Below, one piece after another: positions 35,268-44,534 of a DNA stretch of 64,000 nucleotides. The stretch is from NCBI RefSeq assembly GCF_000330725.2, contig NZ_AMZY02000016.1, positions 58,532-122,531 on the forward strand, written 5' to 3'. The DNA is from Mariniradius saccharolyticus AK6. GTDB lineage: Bacteria > Bacteroidota > Bacteroidia > Cytophagales > Cyclobacteriaceae. The notes below the pieces were generated by a model, which made no database searches, was not told where the DNA came from, and saw nothing but the letters and a program-made list of their open reading frames with translations. Position 1 is the first letter of the stretch, and each line of letters begins with the position of its first letter. The position numbers were made by a program, and so were the translations under genes.

Positions 35268-35621
35268 GTGCCCTACAAAGAAAAAGAAATCGAGAAAAAA
35301 TACTACTCCATTGGGGAAGTAGCCAGCATGTTCAAGGTAGCACCCTCACTGATAAGGTATTGGGAGGGGGAGTTTGACATCATTAGACCCAAAAAAGACA
35401 AGAAGGGAAATAGACGCTTCACAAAGGAGGATATTGAGAAAATCCGCTACATCTATCAGTTGGTGAAGATCAAAGGTTATACCCTGCAAGGTGCCCAAGA
35501 AGTCATCAAAAATGACCAACAACAGGTTTTTGACAAAGCAGCCATGGTGGATAGACTGCATCAGATCCGCCGTTTTTTGATCGAAATCAGGGACAATATG
35601 CATGCAAGCACCAAGCATTGA
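35268..35621 (+). CDS. MerR-family transcriptional regulator
   Basis: A 117-residue regulator. The winged HTH is at about residues 12-60 (YYSIGEVASMFKVAPSLIRY, then NRRFTKEDIEKIRYIYQLV), followed by a helix that forms the dimer coiled coil. It lacks an obvious ligand-binding domain and the metal-binding cysteines of metal sensors. It begins with GTG, chosen because the next ATG lies inside the HTH. Its 3' end overlaps dprA by 20 bases, so the two genes are translationally coupled. Short MerR proteins next to dprA are widespread in Bacteroidota; the regulated genes are unknown. Confidence 0.87.
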   Translation: MPYKEKEIEKKYYSIGEVASMFKVAPSLIRYWEGEFDIIRPKKDKKGNRRFTKEDIEKIRYIYQLVKIKGYTLQGAQEVIKNDQQQVFDKAAMVDRLHQIRRFLIEIRDNMHASTKH

Positions 35622-36723
35622 GTCCCTCAGACACGAACTTGCGCTCAGTTTAATTCCTAAAATCGGCCCTTCGATTTATAGAGGTATCCTTGCCCATGCA
35701 GGATCGGTAGAGGAGTTTTTTGCCTGGAAGTTTGGCAAGGCAAGCAAAATTACCCGTGTGACCAAAACCCTCTGGGAAGCCATCCAAGACAAAGAAACTT
35801 ACTTGCGAAGGGCAGACGAAATCATACAATCCGCCGAAAAGAAGGGGATTAGGATCCTGACTTTAGCTAATCCTGAATTTCCTGGCAGGTTGAAATTGAT
35901 GGAGGATGCCCCCATGGTGCTGTATGCGAAGGGAAACTTTGATCTACATCCGCTGCGAACGGTCGCGATAGTCGGTACCAGGAAAGCTACCGAGTATGGA
36001 CGCAGCATCACCCGCAAAATCATCGAAGACCTTGCAGTTTACCGACCGACAATTATCAGCGGACTTGCCTATGGAATTGACATCGAGGCGCACCGTGCGT
36101 CGCTAGGAGCCGGAATCCCGACACTTGGGATCATGGGTTCGGCGATCGATCAGATTTATCCCGCTGCACATAAAGCCACAGCGCAGGCCATGTTGGAAAA
36201 TGGTGGGATCTTAAGCGAATTCTCGCCGGGTTCCGAAATGCATCCTACGAATTTCCCGAAAAGAAACAGAATTATAGCAGGGCTTTCCGATGCCATCATC
36301 GTCGTCGAGGCTGCTCAAAAAGGGGGTGCTTTGATCACCGCCGAAATCGCATACAGCTACAACAGGGAGGTGTTTGCAGTTCCCGGAAATCTGATGTCTC
36401 CCTACAGCGAAGGCTGCAACAACCTCATCCAAACACTGAAGGCCGGCATCTACACGGGACCGAAAGTCCTTGAAGAGTCCTTATCTTGGTCGAAAGACAA
36501 TTTTGCCGAAAACAAACCAACATCAAAATCCATTGATCTTTCAAAGTATCAGGGAGACGAAAAGAAGGTGCTGGGATTTTTGATCGAAAAAAACGAACTA
36601 GAAATCGACCAACTGGCGTTTCTATCAGATATCTCGATATCTACTTTAGCAATGATACTATTAAATCTTGAATTTGAGGGAGTTATAAAATCACTTCCAG
36701 GGAAAAAGTATCGGCTTTGCTGA
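35602..36723 (+). CDS. dprA: DNA-processing protein DprA
   Basis: A 373-residue protein that binds incoming single-stranded DNA and loads RecA during natural transformation. An N-terminal helix-hairpin-helix-like region (SLIPKIGPSIYRGILAHAG) precedes the Rossmann-fold core (VAIVGTRKATEYGRS, SGLAYGIDIEAHRASL, GSAIDQIYPAAHKA, FPKRNRIIAGLSDA) and a C-terminal winged-helix of the DprA-WH type (about 310-373; ISISTLAMILLNLEFEGVIK). It starts inside the regulator gene. The gene suggests but does not prove competence, as dprA is conserved in many non-competent species. Confidence 0.94.
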   Translation: MQAPSIESLRHELALSLIPKIGPSIYRGILAHAGSVEEFFAWKFGKASKITRVTKTLWEAIQDKETYLRRADEIIQSAEKKGIRILTLANPEFPGRLKLMEDAPMVLYAKGNFDLHPLRTVAIVGTRKATEYGRSITRKIIEDLAVYRPTIISGLAYGIDIEAHRASLGAGIPTLGIMGSAIDQIYPAAHKATAQAMLENGGILSEFSPGSEMHPTNFPKRNRIIAGLSDAIIVVEAAQKGGALITAEIAYSYNREVFAVPGNLMSPYSEGCNNLIQTLKAGIYTGPKVLEESLSWSKDNFAENKPTSKSIDLSKYQGDEKKVLGFLIEKNELEIDQLAFLSDISISTLAMILLNLEFEGVIKSLPGKKYRLC

Positions 36724-36729
36724 ACAAAA

Positions 36730-36765
36730 AAATCCTGCCCAAAACACGATTCGGGCAGGATTTGA
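36730..36765. terminator. Bidirectional terminator between dprA and ffh
   Basis: AAATCCTGCCC / GGGCAGGATTT perfect 11-bp stem with a 12-base loop, flanked by A- and T-rich ends. Confidence 0.88.
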
Positions 36766-36785
36766 CTTTGGATCAACCAGGTTTT

Positions 36786-38123
36786 TTATCTTCTTCCCAT
36801 CTTCGGCATCATGCCTCCGAGGGCCTTTTGAGCACCGCCCATTTTGTTCATCTGCTTCATCAGCTTCCGCATATCGTCGAATTGCTTCATCAGGTTGTTG
36901 ACCTCGGTGATATTTCGGCCCGAACCCGCCGCAAGCCTTTTCCGCCTACTGCCGTCAATGATGTCGGGATTTTCACGCTCCTTCGGTGTCATACTGCGGA
37001 TGATTGCCTCAATGGGCTTGAACGAATCGTCGTCGATATCCAATCCTTTCATCATCTTGTTCATACCGGGAATCATGCCCATGAGATCCTTGATATTTCC
37101 CATTTTTTTGACTTGTTCCAATTGCGACAAGAAGTCATCAAAATTGAATTGGTTCTTGCGGATTTTGGCGTTGATGCGCTTGGCTTCTTCTTCGTCGAAA
37201 GACTGCTGTGCACGCTCTACCAACGAGATCACGTCGCCCATGCCCAAAATCCTCTGGGCCATCCTATCAGGGTGGAAAACGTCAATGTTTTCCATCTTTT
37301 CACCCGTAGAAATGAACTTGATCGGCTTATTGACTACGTGGCGGATCGAAATCGCCGCACCACCGCGCGTATCACCGTCGAGCTTTGTGAGCACCACGCC
37401 GTCAAAATTCAGCCTTTCGTCAAAAGTCTTCGCAGTATTCACCGCGTCCTGACCAGTCATGGAATCGACCACGAAAAGGGTTTCGGATGGATTCAAGGCT
37501 TTCTTCAAAGCCTCGATTTCTTGCATCATCTGTTCGTCCACAGCCAAGCGGCCCGCAGTATCGACGATGACGATTTTCTTACCGGTTTTCTTCGCGTGCT
37601 CGATCGCCCGGCTGGCAATCTGAAGTGCATTCTTGTTTTCAGGCTCGGCATAGACTTCCACGCCGACTTGCTCGCCCAATACTTTTAACTGGTCGATCGC
37701 AGCTGGTCGATAAATATCACAAGCCGCCAACAACACCTGCCTACCTTGCTTTTTGAGCAAGCTGGCCAATTTTCCTGTAAATGTCGTCTTACCAGAACCC
37801 TGCAAACCGGAAATCAGAATCACTGCCGGGTCACCTTTGATATTGATGTCTACTTTGGATCCACCCATCAATTTGGTGAGCTCCTCTTGGGTGATCTTTA
37901 CCAACAATTGGCCAGGAGAAACGGCGATCAACACGTCCCTTCCGAGCGCCTGTTCCTTGATGGTATCTGTGACTTCTTTGGCTACTTTATAGTTGACGTC
38001 GGCGTCTATCAAGGCCCTTCTGATTTCCTTGACGGTGGTGGCGACGTTGATTTCGGTGATCTTTCCGGTGCCCTTCAGTGTCTTGAAGGCCCTGTCTAAC
38101 TTGGAACTAAGATTATCAAACAT
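36786..38123 (-). CDS. ffh: Signal recognition particle protein Ffh
   Basis: A 445-residue GTPase that with 4.5S RNA targets nascent membrane proteins to FtsY. The N domain (about residues 1-85) is followed by the GTPase domain with GLQGSGKTT, DTAGRLAVDEQMMQE and TKLDGDTRGG, and then the Met-rich M domain (about 300-445; MGMIPGMNKMMKGLD, then MRKLMKQMNKMGG) that holds the signal peptide and the RNA. The start at 38123 is taken as MFDNLSSKLDRAFK. It is monocistronic, convergent with dprA. Confidence 0.96.
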   Translation of the reverse strand: MFDNLSSKLDRAFKTLKGTGKITEINVATTVKEIRRALIDADVNYKVAKEVTDTIKEQALGRDVLIAVSPGQLLVKITQEELTKLMGGSKVDINIKGDPAVILISGLQGSGKTTFTGKLASLLKKQGRQVLLAACDIYRPAAIDQLKVLGEQVGVEVYAEPENKNALQIASRAIEHAKKTGKKIVIVDTAGRLAVDEQMMQEIEALKKALNPSETLFVVDSMTGQDAVNTAKTFDERLNFDGVVLTKLDGDTRGGAAISIRHVVNKPIKFISTGEKMENIDVFHPDRMAQRILGMGDVISLVERAQQSFDEEEAKRINAKIRKNQFNFDDFLSQLEQVKKMGNIKDLMGMIPGMNKMMKGLDIDDDSFKPIEAIIRSMTPKERENPDIIDGSRRKRLAAGSGRNITEVNNLMKQFDDMRKLMKQMNKMGGAQKALGGMMPKMGRR

Positions 38124-38334
38124 ACTTTGATCGATTTGCTGCAAAAATAGGAATTAATTTGGGAAATGGGGACTGGGAATCATGAGGCATTTGACCAAGA
38201 TTTCCAGTAGCAGATAGGTGCCGAATCGTAATTTGTGGCTATTCGAAGACCTTGGCAAGTTTCTATCTCGCTCGGGAATGCCTCGGGTTCGTTTATTTTT
38301 TTAATTTGCAGCTTCATTCACACAGCGATATTTC

Positions 38335-40761
38335 ATGCCACTGAATTTCAAGAAAGACATTATGCCCCATGCTTTGGGGATTCTGATATTTTACCTGTTC
38401 GTGCTGTTTTATTTTTCCCCCATCGTGTTTGACGGAAAGATCATGTTCCAATACGATATCCTTCAGTGGGAAGGAGCAGCCAAGGAGCTTTTGGACTACC
38501 GGAAAGCGACGGGTGAGGAAGGACTTTGGTCCAATAGAATGTTCGGCGGCATGCCTGCTTACCTTGTCAGTCTGGAAATCCCGGGCGATATCACCAACAC
38601 ACTGATCAAAGTCATCACGCTGGGACTCCCCCACCCGATCAATTCGCTGTTTTTTGGCATGGTCAGCATGTATATCCTCCTGTTGGGTTACAAGGTGAGG
38701 CCTGAGTTTTCGATTGCAGGAGCGATCGCCTTTGCGTTCAATACCTTTCACCTCATCAGCCTCGAAGCTGGCCACAACGCCAAAATCTGGGCGATTTGCC
38801 TGATTCCCTTGATTTTGGCGGGGATTCACCTGACGTTCCAAGGAAAAAGACTTTTGGGTCTGGCCTTGTTTGCCTTGGGATTGATGCTTCAGCTTAAGTT
38901 CAACCACTTGCAGATCACCTATTACACCGTCTTGATCGTCCTGATTTATGGGTTGGGTGAACTGGTTTGGGCAATCAGGGAAAAAGCAGTACCTCATTTC
39001 GCCAAGGCCATTGGGATACTTATCATTGGGGCCATACTCGCCGTTGGTGCCAACCTCACCAGGTTCATGACCGTGTTGGAATATGGCAAATATTCAACGA
39101 GAGGTGCTTCCAATATCGGCCAAGCGGCCGAGGGACAAGGTGGATTGGACAAAGACTACGCCTTCAATTGGTCCCAAGGAAAACTGGAAACACTCACGCT
39201 GCTCGTGCCCTACATTTACGGCGGCGCGAGCACCGAACCGCTTCCGGAAAACTCCCAAACCGAGCAGGCGCTCCGTGCCAACGGTGTGGACAATGCCCAG
39301 TTGAATGGATTCATCAAGCAAGCGCCCACCTATTGGGGCGAGCAACCGGGTACAGGCGGACCGATTTATGGCGGTGCGGTGATGTTGTTCCTGCTGGTGC
39401 TGGGAATTGTTTTCGCACCGAAGAAGGACGTGTACATTTTTGTCAGCATTGCGTTTTTGTCCATTTTATTGGCTTGGGGAAAAAACCTCGCTTGGTTCAA
39501 TTATGCACTTTTCGACTTTCTTCCCGGATACAACAAGTTCAGGGCCGTAACCATGGCCTTTTCGATGACCCTGTTTGCTGTTCCGGTTTTGGGCAGCTTG
39601 GGATTGGAGCATGCATTCAGGAATTCCAAAGATCCGAAACTACTTCAGAAACTGGGAATTGCATTTTTGAGCACTGGCGGGCTTGCACTTGTGATTTGGA
39701 TATTGGCGGGCATGTTTGGATTTAGGGGAAGTGTGGATGCGAACCTGCCAGATTGGTTGGTCGAACCGCTTCAGAATGACCGTAAAGCCATTTTGCGGAG
39801 CAGCGCTTTGCGAAGTTTGATATTCATCGGGTTGGCGGCGGGATTGGTATTTGCTGCTTTCAAGGAAAAAGTATCAGCCCAGTTGGCGGGGATTGGAATA
39901 GCCTTGCTGATTGGCTTGGATCTGTGGATCATCAACAAACGCTATGTCAACGAAGAGTCCCTGCAATTCAATCCCTCTGAACAGTATTTTGCTGCAACGC
40001 CCGCAGACAAGGCCATCCAGAAGGACACAGGGCATTTTCGGGTTTTGAACCTCGATGATCCATTCAACAAAGCCCGGACAAGCTACTATTTCAACAGTGT
40101 CGGGGGCTATCATGGCGCCAAGATGAAACGGTACCAAGAATTGGTCGAAAATGCCTTGGGCCAAGAGATCCAAAACTTTATCCAAAAAGCACAAGCGGGT
40201 GATTTTGCGTGGAATGAGATTCCGATTTTGAACATGCTCAATACCAAGTACATAGTCGCCGGATCGGCGGAGAATGCGGTTTTCCAAAACCCGGCCAACT
40301 TTGGCGCCGCTTGGTTTCCAACCGCTATCAAGACCGTCACGTCCAACGACGAGGAGATGGAGGCGATCAAGACCTTGCCTTCCAGTGATGTTGCTGTGGT
40401 GAATTCAAGTGAATTTGGCGCTCCAAAAACTGGAAGCGGACAGGTTTTATCGGTCAAAGCAGAAAACCCTTCCCAACTGACCTACGAAGTCCAGGCGGAC
40501 CAAGCAGGAATGTTGGTGTTTTCAGAGATTTTCTACCCCGTTGGCTGGAAAGCGTCGGTCGACGGGCAGGAAACGGCCATTATGCGCGCCAATTACCTGC
40601 TTCGCGCCATCGAGATCCCCCAAGGCAAGCATACCATTCAACTAAGCTTCGAACCTGACAGTTTCTACAAGACCAAGCTGTGGACGGTGTTGTTTCAGTA
40701 TTTGGTCGTGTTGGTACTGATTGGCGGGCTCGTTCTTTACTTCAAACCAAGCAAATCATGA
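38335..40761 (+). CDS. YfhO-family membrane protein
   Basis: An 808-residue integral membrane protein with about a dozen hydrophobic segments in the first 540 residues, then a soluble C-terminal domain. The opening QYDILQWEGAAKELLDYRK and FGGMPAYLVSL, and the late FSEIFYPVGWKASVDGQET segment, are typical of the YfhO family, putative GT-C-fold glycosyltransferases that in Bacillus modify cell-wall teichoic acid. In Bacteroidota such proteins are thought to work on surface glycans or lipoproteins. The methyltransferase gene overlaps its stop codon (ATGA). Role inferred from family only. Confidence 0.87.
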   Translation: MPLNFKKDIMPHALGILIFYLFVLFYFSPIVFDGKIMFQYDILQWEGAAKELLDYRKATGEEGLWSNRMFGGMPAYLVSLEIPGDITNTLIKVITLGLPHPINSLFFGMVSMYILLLGYKVRPEFSIAGAIAFAFNTFHLISLEAGHNAKIWAICLIPLILAGIHLTFQGKRLLGLALFALGLMLQLKFNHLQITYYTVLIVLIYGLGELVWAIREKAVPHFAKAIGILIIGAILAVGANLTRFMTVLEYGKYSTRGASNIGQAAEGQGGLDKDYAFNWSQGKLETLTLLVPYIYGGASTEPLPENSQTEQALRANGVDNAQLNGFIKQAPTYWGEQPGTGGPIYGGAVMLFLLVLGIVFAPKKDVYIFVSIAFLSILLAWGKNLAWFNYALFDFLPGYNKFRAVTMAFSMTLFAVPVLGSLGLEHAFRNSKDPKLLQKLGIAFLSTGGLALVIWILAGMFGFRGSVDANLPDWLVEPLQNDRKAILRSSALRSLIFIGLAAGLVFAAFKEKVSAQLAGIGIALLIGLDLWIINKRYVNEESLQFNPSEQYFAATPADKAIQKDTGHFRVLNLDDPFNKARTSYYFNSVGGYHGAKMKRYQELVENALGQEIQNFIQKAQAGDFAWNEIPILNMLNTKYIVAGSAENAVFQNPANFGAAWFPTAIKTVTSNDEEMEAIKTLPSSDVAVVNSSEFGAPKTGSGQVLSVKAENPSQLTYEVQADQAGMLVFSEIFYPVGWKASVDGQETAIMRANYLLRAIEIPQGKHTIQLSFEPDSFYKTKLWTVLFQYLVVLVLIGGLVLYFKPSKS

Positions 40762-41471
40762 GTGATACCCAAGAGGTAAAGGAGTTTTACGACCATTACG
40801 TCGGCAAACAGGAAAAGATAGGCATCAATTCCCGGCATTTGAGCATTATTGACAAGTTGTTAAAGGCTGGCTTGAAGTCCGATCACCGTGTTTTGGAAGT
40901 GGGCTGTGGCATTGGGACGGTGAGTCAACTGATCGCGCGGAAAGCCCCGAAAGGAAAAGTTTTGGCTGTAGACATCAGTGAAAAGAGCATTGAGAAGGCA
41001 CGGAATCTTTGGAAAGGCCTATCCAATCTGGCATTTGAGGTTTCGGATATGAGTGATTTCAACAAGCCTGGACAGACCTTTGATTTCTTTGTGTTTCCCG
41101 ATGTCTTGGAACATATCCCCGTGGAGCAACATCCGGCACTTTTTGAAAAAATCAACAGGCACGCACATGCGGATTCGGTTGTCTTTATCCATATCCCCGC
41201 GCCAAGGTTTCTGGAATACAATATTCGACAGGAACCAGACAAGCTTCAGATCATAGACCAGCCTTTGGACACGGCAAACTTATTGGCGGCTTGGCGGGAT
41301 AATGGCTTCTACCTAGAGAAAATGGAAACCTATCCGGTATTCTACGAGGAAAAGGATTACCAGTATTTTATCCTAAAAAGGAGTACGAAGATCAACAAAA
41401 GCACCCTGAGGAAGAAATGGCCGGTCTTCATCGAGCGATTGCTGATCCGGGTAAGAAACGGCCTCATTTAA
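40758..41471 (+). CDS. SAM-dependent class I methyltransferase
   Basis: A 237-residue methyltransferase with the SAM-binding motif VLEVGCGIGTVSQLIA (motif I), the acidic VLAVDISEKSIEKARN (motif II) and FVFPDVLEHIPVEQHPAL (motif IV region). The fold matches small-molecule or sugar methyltransferases. The start is the ATG at 40758, overlapping the YfhO stop by 4 bases. Between YfhO and a glycosyltransferase it most likely methylates a sugar or lipid-linked glycan; there is no direct evidence for the acceptor. Confidence 0.86.
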   Translation: MSDTQEVKEFYDHYVGKQEKIGINSRHLSIIDKLLKAGLKSDHRVLEVGCGIGTVSQLIARKAPKGKVLAVDISEKSIEKARNLWKGLSNLAFEVSDMSDFNKPGQTFDFFVFPDVLEHIPVEQHPALFEKINRHAHADSVVFIHIPAPRFLEYNIRQEPDKLQIIDQPLDTANLLAAWRDNGFYLEKMETYPVFYEEKDYQYFILKRSTKINKSTLRKKWPVFIERLLIRVRNGLI

Positions 41472-41496
41472 TTCCCCAAGAATAGCAATCTCTCTT

Positions 41497-42525
41497 ATGG
41501 TAATCTATATCTATCCCGTTAGGACCGCATTTACAGACAGGGATATAGAGATGCTGAGATCCGGGTTTAAGGTCAGGCCTCTGGTCTTTACCCAAAATGC
41601 ATGGTTACTTCTGCCTTTTTTTCTCATCCAATTCCTCCAAATCATCTTCTTGATGCCATGGACCACACATTGGGTTTGTTTTTTTGGCGGGTACCATACC
41701 GTCATCCCGAGTTTTTTCTCAAGGATTACCGGAAAAAAATGTGTCATCCTTTGCGGTGGCACTGATGCGGTAAACATGCCCAGCATTCAATACGGAAACT
41801 ATCGGAAAATTTGGCTCAAAAAGGCCACCATTTTCAGTTTCAAAAACTGCAGTTTGATTCTCCCTGTTGCTGATTCATTGGTCAAAAATGAATATAGATT
41901 TGCACCCGATGTGCCCGAGAAACAAGGCCTTTTGAATTTGATCCCTGACCTGCGGACGCCGATCAAAGTGATCCACAATGGTTTCGATTCAAAATTTTGG
42001 ATTGATTTCTACACACCAAGGGCACCGAAAACCTTCATTACAGTCGCAAAGGGAATTTCAAAAGCCAGTCGGGCAACCGTGAAAGGAATCGATTTGATCG
42101 AGCAAATTGCTCCGCTCCTGCCCGATTGCAAGTTTACTTTGGTCGGAGATATTGGTTATCAGGCAAAATCCGCTAATGTTGCTGTTTTGGGACCGATGGA
42201 TTTGAATGGCCTTCGCCAGATACTGAACGAACATCGCTATTACCTTCAACTTTCCATGTCCGAGGGCTTTCCCAATGCCTTGGCCGAAGCGATGCTCTGT
42301 GGTTGTATACCGATAGGTTCGGAAGTTGGCGACGTGCCGGCCATCATCGGTGATGAGTCGTTGGTGCTCCCGCAAAAGGATCCTACCAAGTTGATTGAGC
42401 TTATTGATCGGGCACTCTCAATGGATTTTGAGGGGTATCGAAAGCGAGCGAGACAAAAAATTGTCAACGACTATCCCTATTCCAAAAGACAGTCTGAATT
42501 GATCCAAGCTGTAAAAAACGCCTAA
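41497..42525 (+). CDS. Glycosyltransferase family 4 (GT-B fold)
   Basis: A 342-residue glycosyltransferase of the GT-B fold. The C-terminal half carries the nucleotide-sugar motif SMSEGFPNALAEAMLCGCIP with GSEVGDVPAIIG, the E-x7-E block of GT4 enzymes; the N-terminal half contains VIHNGFDSKFW before the linker. It lies 25 bases after the methyltransferase gene and directly abuts the flippase gene (stop, then ATG with no gap). It would add a sugar to a lipid-linked glycan at the inner face of the membrane. Sugar and acceptor unknown. Confidence 0.87.
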   Translation: MVIYIYPVRTAFTDRDIEMLRSGFKVRPLVFTQNAWLLLPFFLIQFLQIIFLMPWTTHWVCFFGGYHTVIPSFFSRITGKKCVILCGGTDAVNMPSIQYGNYRKIWLKKATIFSFKNCSLILPVADSLVKNEYRFAPDVPEKQGLLNLIPDLRTPIKVIHNGFDSKFWIDFYTPRAPKTFITVAKGISKASRATVKGIDLIEQIAPLLPDCKFTLVGDIGYQAKSANVAVLGPMDLNGLRQILNEHRYYLQLSMSEGFPNALAEAMLCGCIPIGSEVGDVPAIIGDESLVLPQKDPTKLIELIDRALSMDFEGYRKRARQKIVNDYPYSKRQSELIQAVKNA

Positions 42526-44004
42526 ATGGAGAAAATCGCCCGCCAATCCCTCCTCACCACACTCTCCTCGTACCTCGGCGTGGTGATTGGCTATTTCAAT
42601 GTACTTTGGCTGCTTCCCTATGTATTGGACCCCGGGCAAATCGGTTTGTACCGAACGATTCAAGATATGGCATTGCTACTCGTCCCGGTCGCCCAGCTTG
42701 GCCTTGGAAATGGAATCACGCGGTTTTTTCCATTGGCCGCCGATAGCAAGAATTCTTTCCTGACATTTAGCCTTGCGCTCGCGTTTTTGGGATTTGTTTT
42801 GGTTTCCCTGATCTTCTGGCTGTTCAAACAGACGATCATCGACGCCTTTGCTGCCAACGCTCCGGAGGTCATAAATTTTTTGTGGGTTGTCGTTTTCATC
42901 CTACTTTTCTCGGTCCTCAATTCGATTTTGGATTCAGTTTGTAGGTCTTTTGTGAAGGTAGCAGTGCCGTCTTTTTTCAGGGAAGTGGTCAATAGACTCC
43001 TTGCCAGTATTTTGGTGGGTGTTTACTTCTTCGGCTGGATCGATTTTGAGCAAATGATCGGAGGCATGTCCCTCGTTTACCTGATCTCACTTGTCGGCAT
43101 CACCGTGTATGTCAAGCGGCTCGGTTTATTCCAGTTGGACTGGAACTTTGGACGGATTCCACAGCCGATCAAAACCGATTTTCTCAAGTACAGTTTGATC
43201 ACTCTCTTGGGTACCACAGGCTCTATGCTGATCATGAAAATCGACAGCCTCATGGTGAGTTCCATGATTGGGCTTGATGCGAATGCGATCTACACCATCG
43301 CTTTTTCGATCGCCATCGTCATCGAGCTGCCCAAGCGCGCCATCTCCCAAGTAGCTATGCCGCTCGTCGCGGACCATTTTGCCAACAATGACCTTCCTGC
43401 CATTCAGAAACTGTACAAGGAAATCGCAACCCACCAGTTTTTGATTTGTCTGCTACTCTTTCTAGGTATTTGGTCCAACATCGATAGCCTGTATCACTTT
43501 GTGCCAAACAAGGCAATCTATGAAGCGGGAAAATGGGTCGTGCTTTGGATCGGACTTTCGAAGCTGGTGGATATTCTCTTTTCGATCAACAGTGAGATCA
43601 TCGTTTTTTCAAAGTACTATATTTTCAACATCACGGCGACATTTATCATGAGCATAGCGGTCATTGGCTTCAATCTGCTGCTTATACCCCAATATGGAAT
43701 CGAAGGAGCTGCATTTGCCTCCTTCTTGGCGATGTTGCTATACAATGTCATCAAGTATTTGCATATCAAGATCAGAATGGATTTTGACCCATTTTCATGG
43801 GATATTGGCAAGTTATTCGTATTGGGCTGCGTGGTATACATCGCCCAATTTTACCTCTTTGGGGAATTCGAAAAAGGAATCGTGGATATCTTGGTGCGGT
43901 CAGCTTTCATTACGATCTCCTACCTTGCCGGAATTTATGGACTGCGGATTGCCTTCCAAAGTCAACAGCAACTGATCAAAAAAATAAAAAAGCTCAGGTC
44001 TTAG
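42526..44004 (+). CDS. Polysaccharide flippase (MOP/Wzx-type)
   Basis: A 492-residue membrane protein with 12-14 predicted helices. SLLTTLSSYLGVVIGYFNVLW, LVPVAQLGLGNGITRFFPL and GIEGAAFASFLAMLLYNVIK are typical of the oligosaccharide flippase (polysaccharide biosynthesis protein) family, which moves undecaprenyl-linked glycan units across the inner membrane. It starts at the base after the glycosyltransferase stop and is the last gene of the YfhO-methyltransferase-glycosyltransferase run. Confidence 0.9.
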   Translation: MEKIARQSLLTTLSSYLGVVIGYFNVLWLLPYVLDPGQIGLYRTIQDMALLLVPVAQLGLGNGITRFFPLAADSKNSFLTFSLALAFLGFVLVSLIFWLFKQTIIDAFAANAPEVINFLWVVVFILLFSVLNSILDSVCRSFVKVAVPSFFREVVNRLLASILVGVYFFGWIDFEQMIGGMSLVYLISLVGITVYVKRLGLFQLDWNFGRIPQPIKTDFLKYSLITLLGTTGSMLIMKIDSLMVSSMIGLDANAIYTIAFSIAIVIELPKRAISQVAMPLVADHFANNDLPAIQKLYKEIATHQFLICLLLFLGIWSNIDSLYHFVPNKAIYEAGKWVVLWIGLSKLVDILFSINSEIIVFSKYYIFNITATFIMSIAVIGFNLLLIPQYGIEGAAFASFLAMLLYNVIKYLHIKIRMDFDPFSWDIGKLFVLGCVVYIAQFYLFGEFEKGIVDILVRSAFITISYLAGIYGLRIAFQSQQQLIKKIKKLRS

Positions 44005-44504
44005 AGTGTTACCAAACCTCTTCATAGACAAGTTTTGAGCTGCCTGAAGTCCGCAAACGTCCACTGTTAACCTGCATCCTTGGATACGAGGTCCCGCCGA
44101 TAGGATCGGAACGGGATGAGGCCTGTTTTTGGAAAGGGCTTCACTCGGTATTGTTTTTTAATTGTGAAGTCGGAACATGTCAGCGACCTGAGCCTATGCT
44201 GCGAATATACGAAATACCCGTGAAGTGGTTTTCGCAGCCAGTGAAATCGGAACAATTTATGCTGAAGTTTTGTGACGAGCGGCTTCAATTCAGCCAAAAA
44301 ACTTTGGCGAGGGCTTTTGATAGTTGTATTTTTAACGGGAAATCAATTTCTTTATTCAGCATCCGGATTCTGAAATAAATTATCCTGCCCGGAATCCGAT
44401 GGTCGCTGTAAGTAATATTCAAAATTTTCGACTGATCAAGATTAACAAGATTTGATTATTCGAAATAAAATTTCAAATTCTAGTTAGTTTTCTTCCATTT
44501 ATTT
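44005..44504. other. Gene-free region
   Basis: About 500 bases with no convincing coding frame in either strand. A GC-richer block around 44030-44140 (containing GAGGTCCCGCCGATAGGATC) sits inside AT-rich flanks. Short open frames here have no recognisable motif or start context. The block could be a dispersed repeat or a decayed gene. Confidence 0.45.
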
Positions 44505-44512
44505 TAATTTTG
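44505..44512 (+). promoter_or_regulatory. Candidate -7 element of the universal stress protein gene
   Basis: TAATTTTG matches the consensus TAnnTTTG exactly, 22 bases before the start codon. No clean TTG lies 18-20 bases upstream (a TTAG is present). Confidence 0.42.
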
Positions 44513-44534
44513 TTTTCCGAAAAGGCTTTTAGTG

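Noticed and set aside
36717..37688. Long plus-strand frame of 323 codons opposite ffh
   Set aside because: It lies wholly over the minus-strand ffh gene and the bidirectional terminator, starts at a TTG-like position and has a composition (many His, Leu, Arg) typical of an antisense shadow.
38967..39725. Second plus-strand frame of 252 codons inside the YfhO gene
   Set aside because: Out-of-frame shadow of a clearly coding membrane protein gene.
44151..44378. Short plus-strand frame in the gene-free region
   Set aside because: Begins at TTG, has no signal, domain or start context and no match to a known family by eye.
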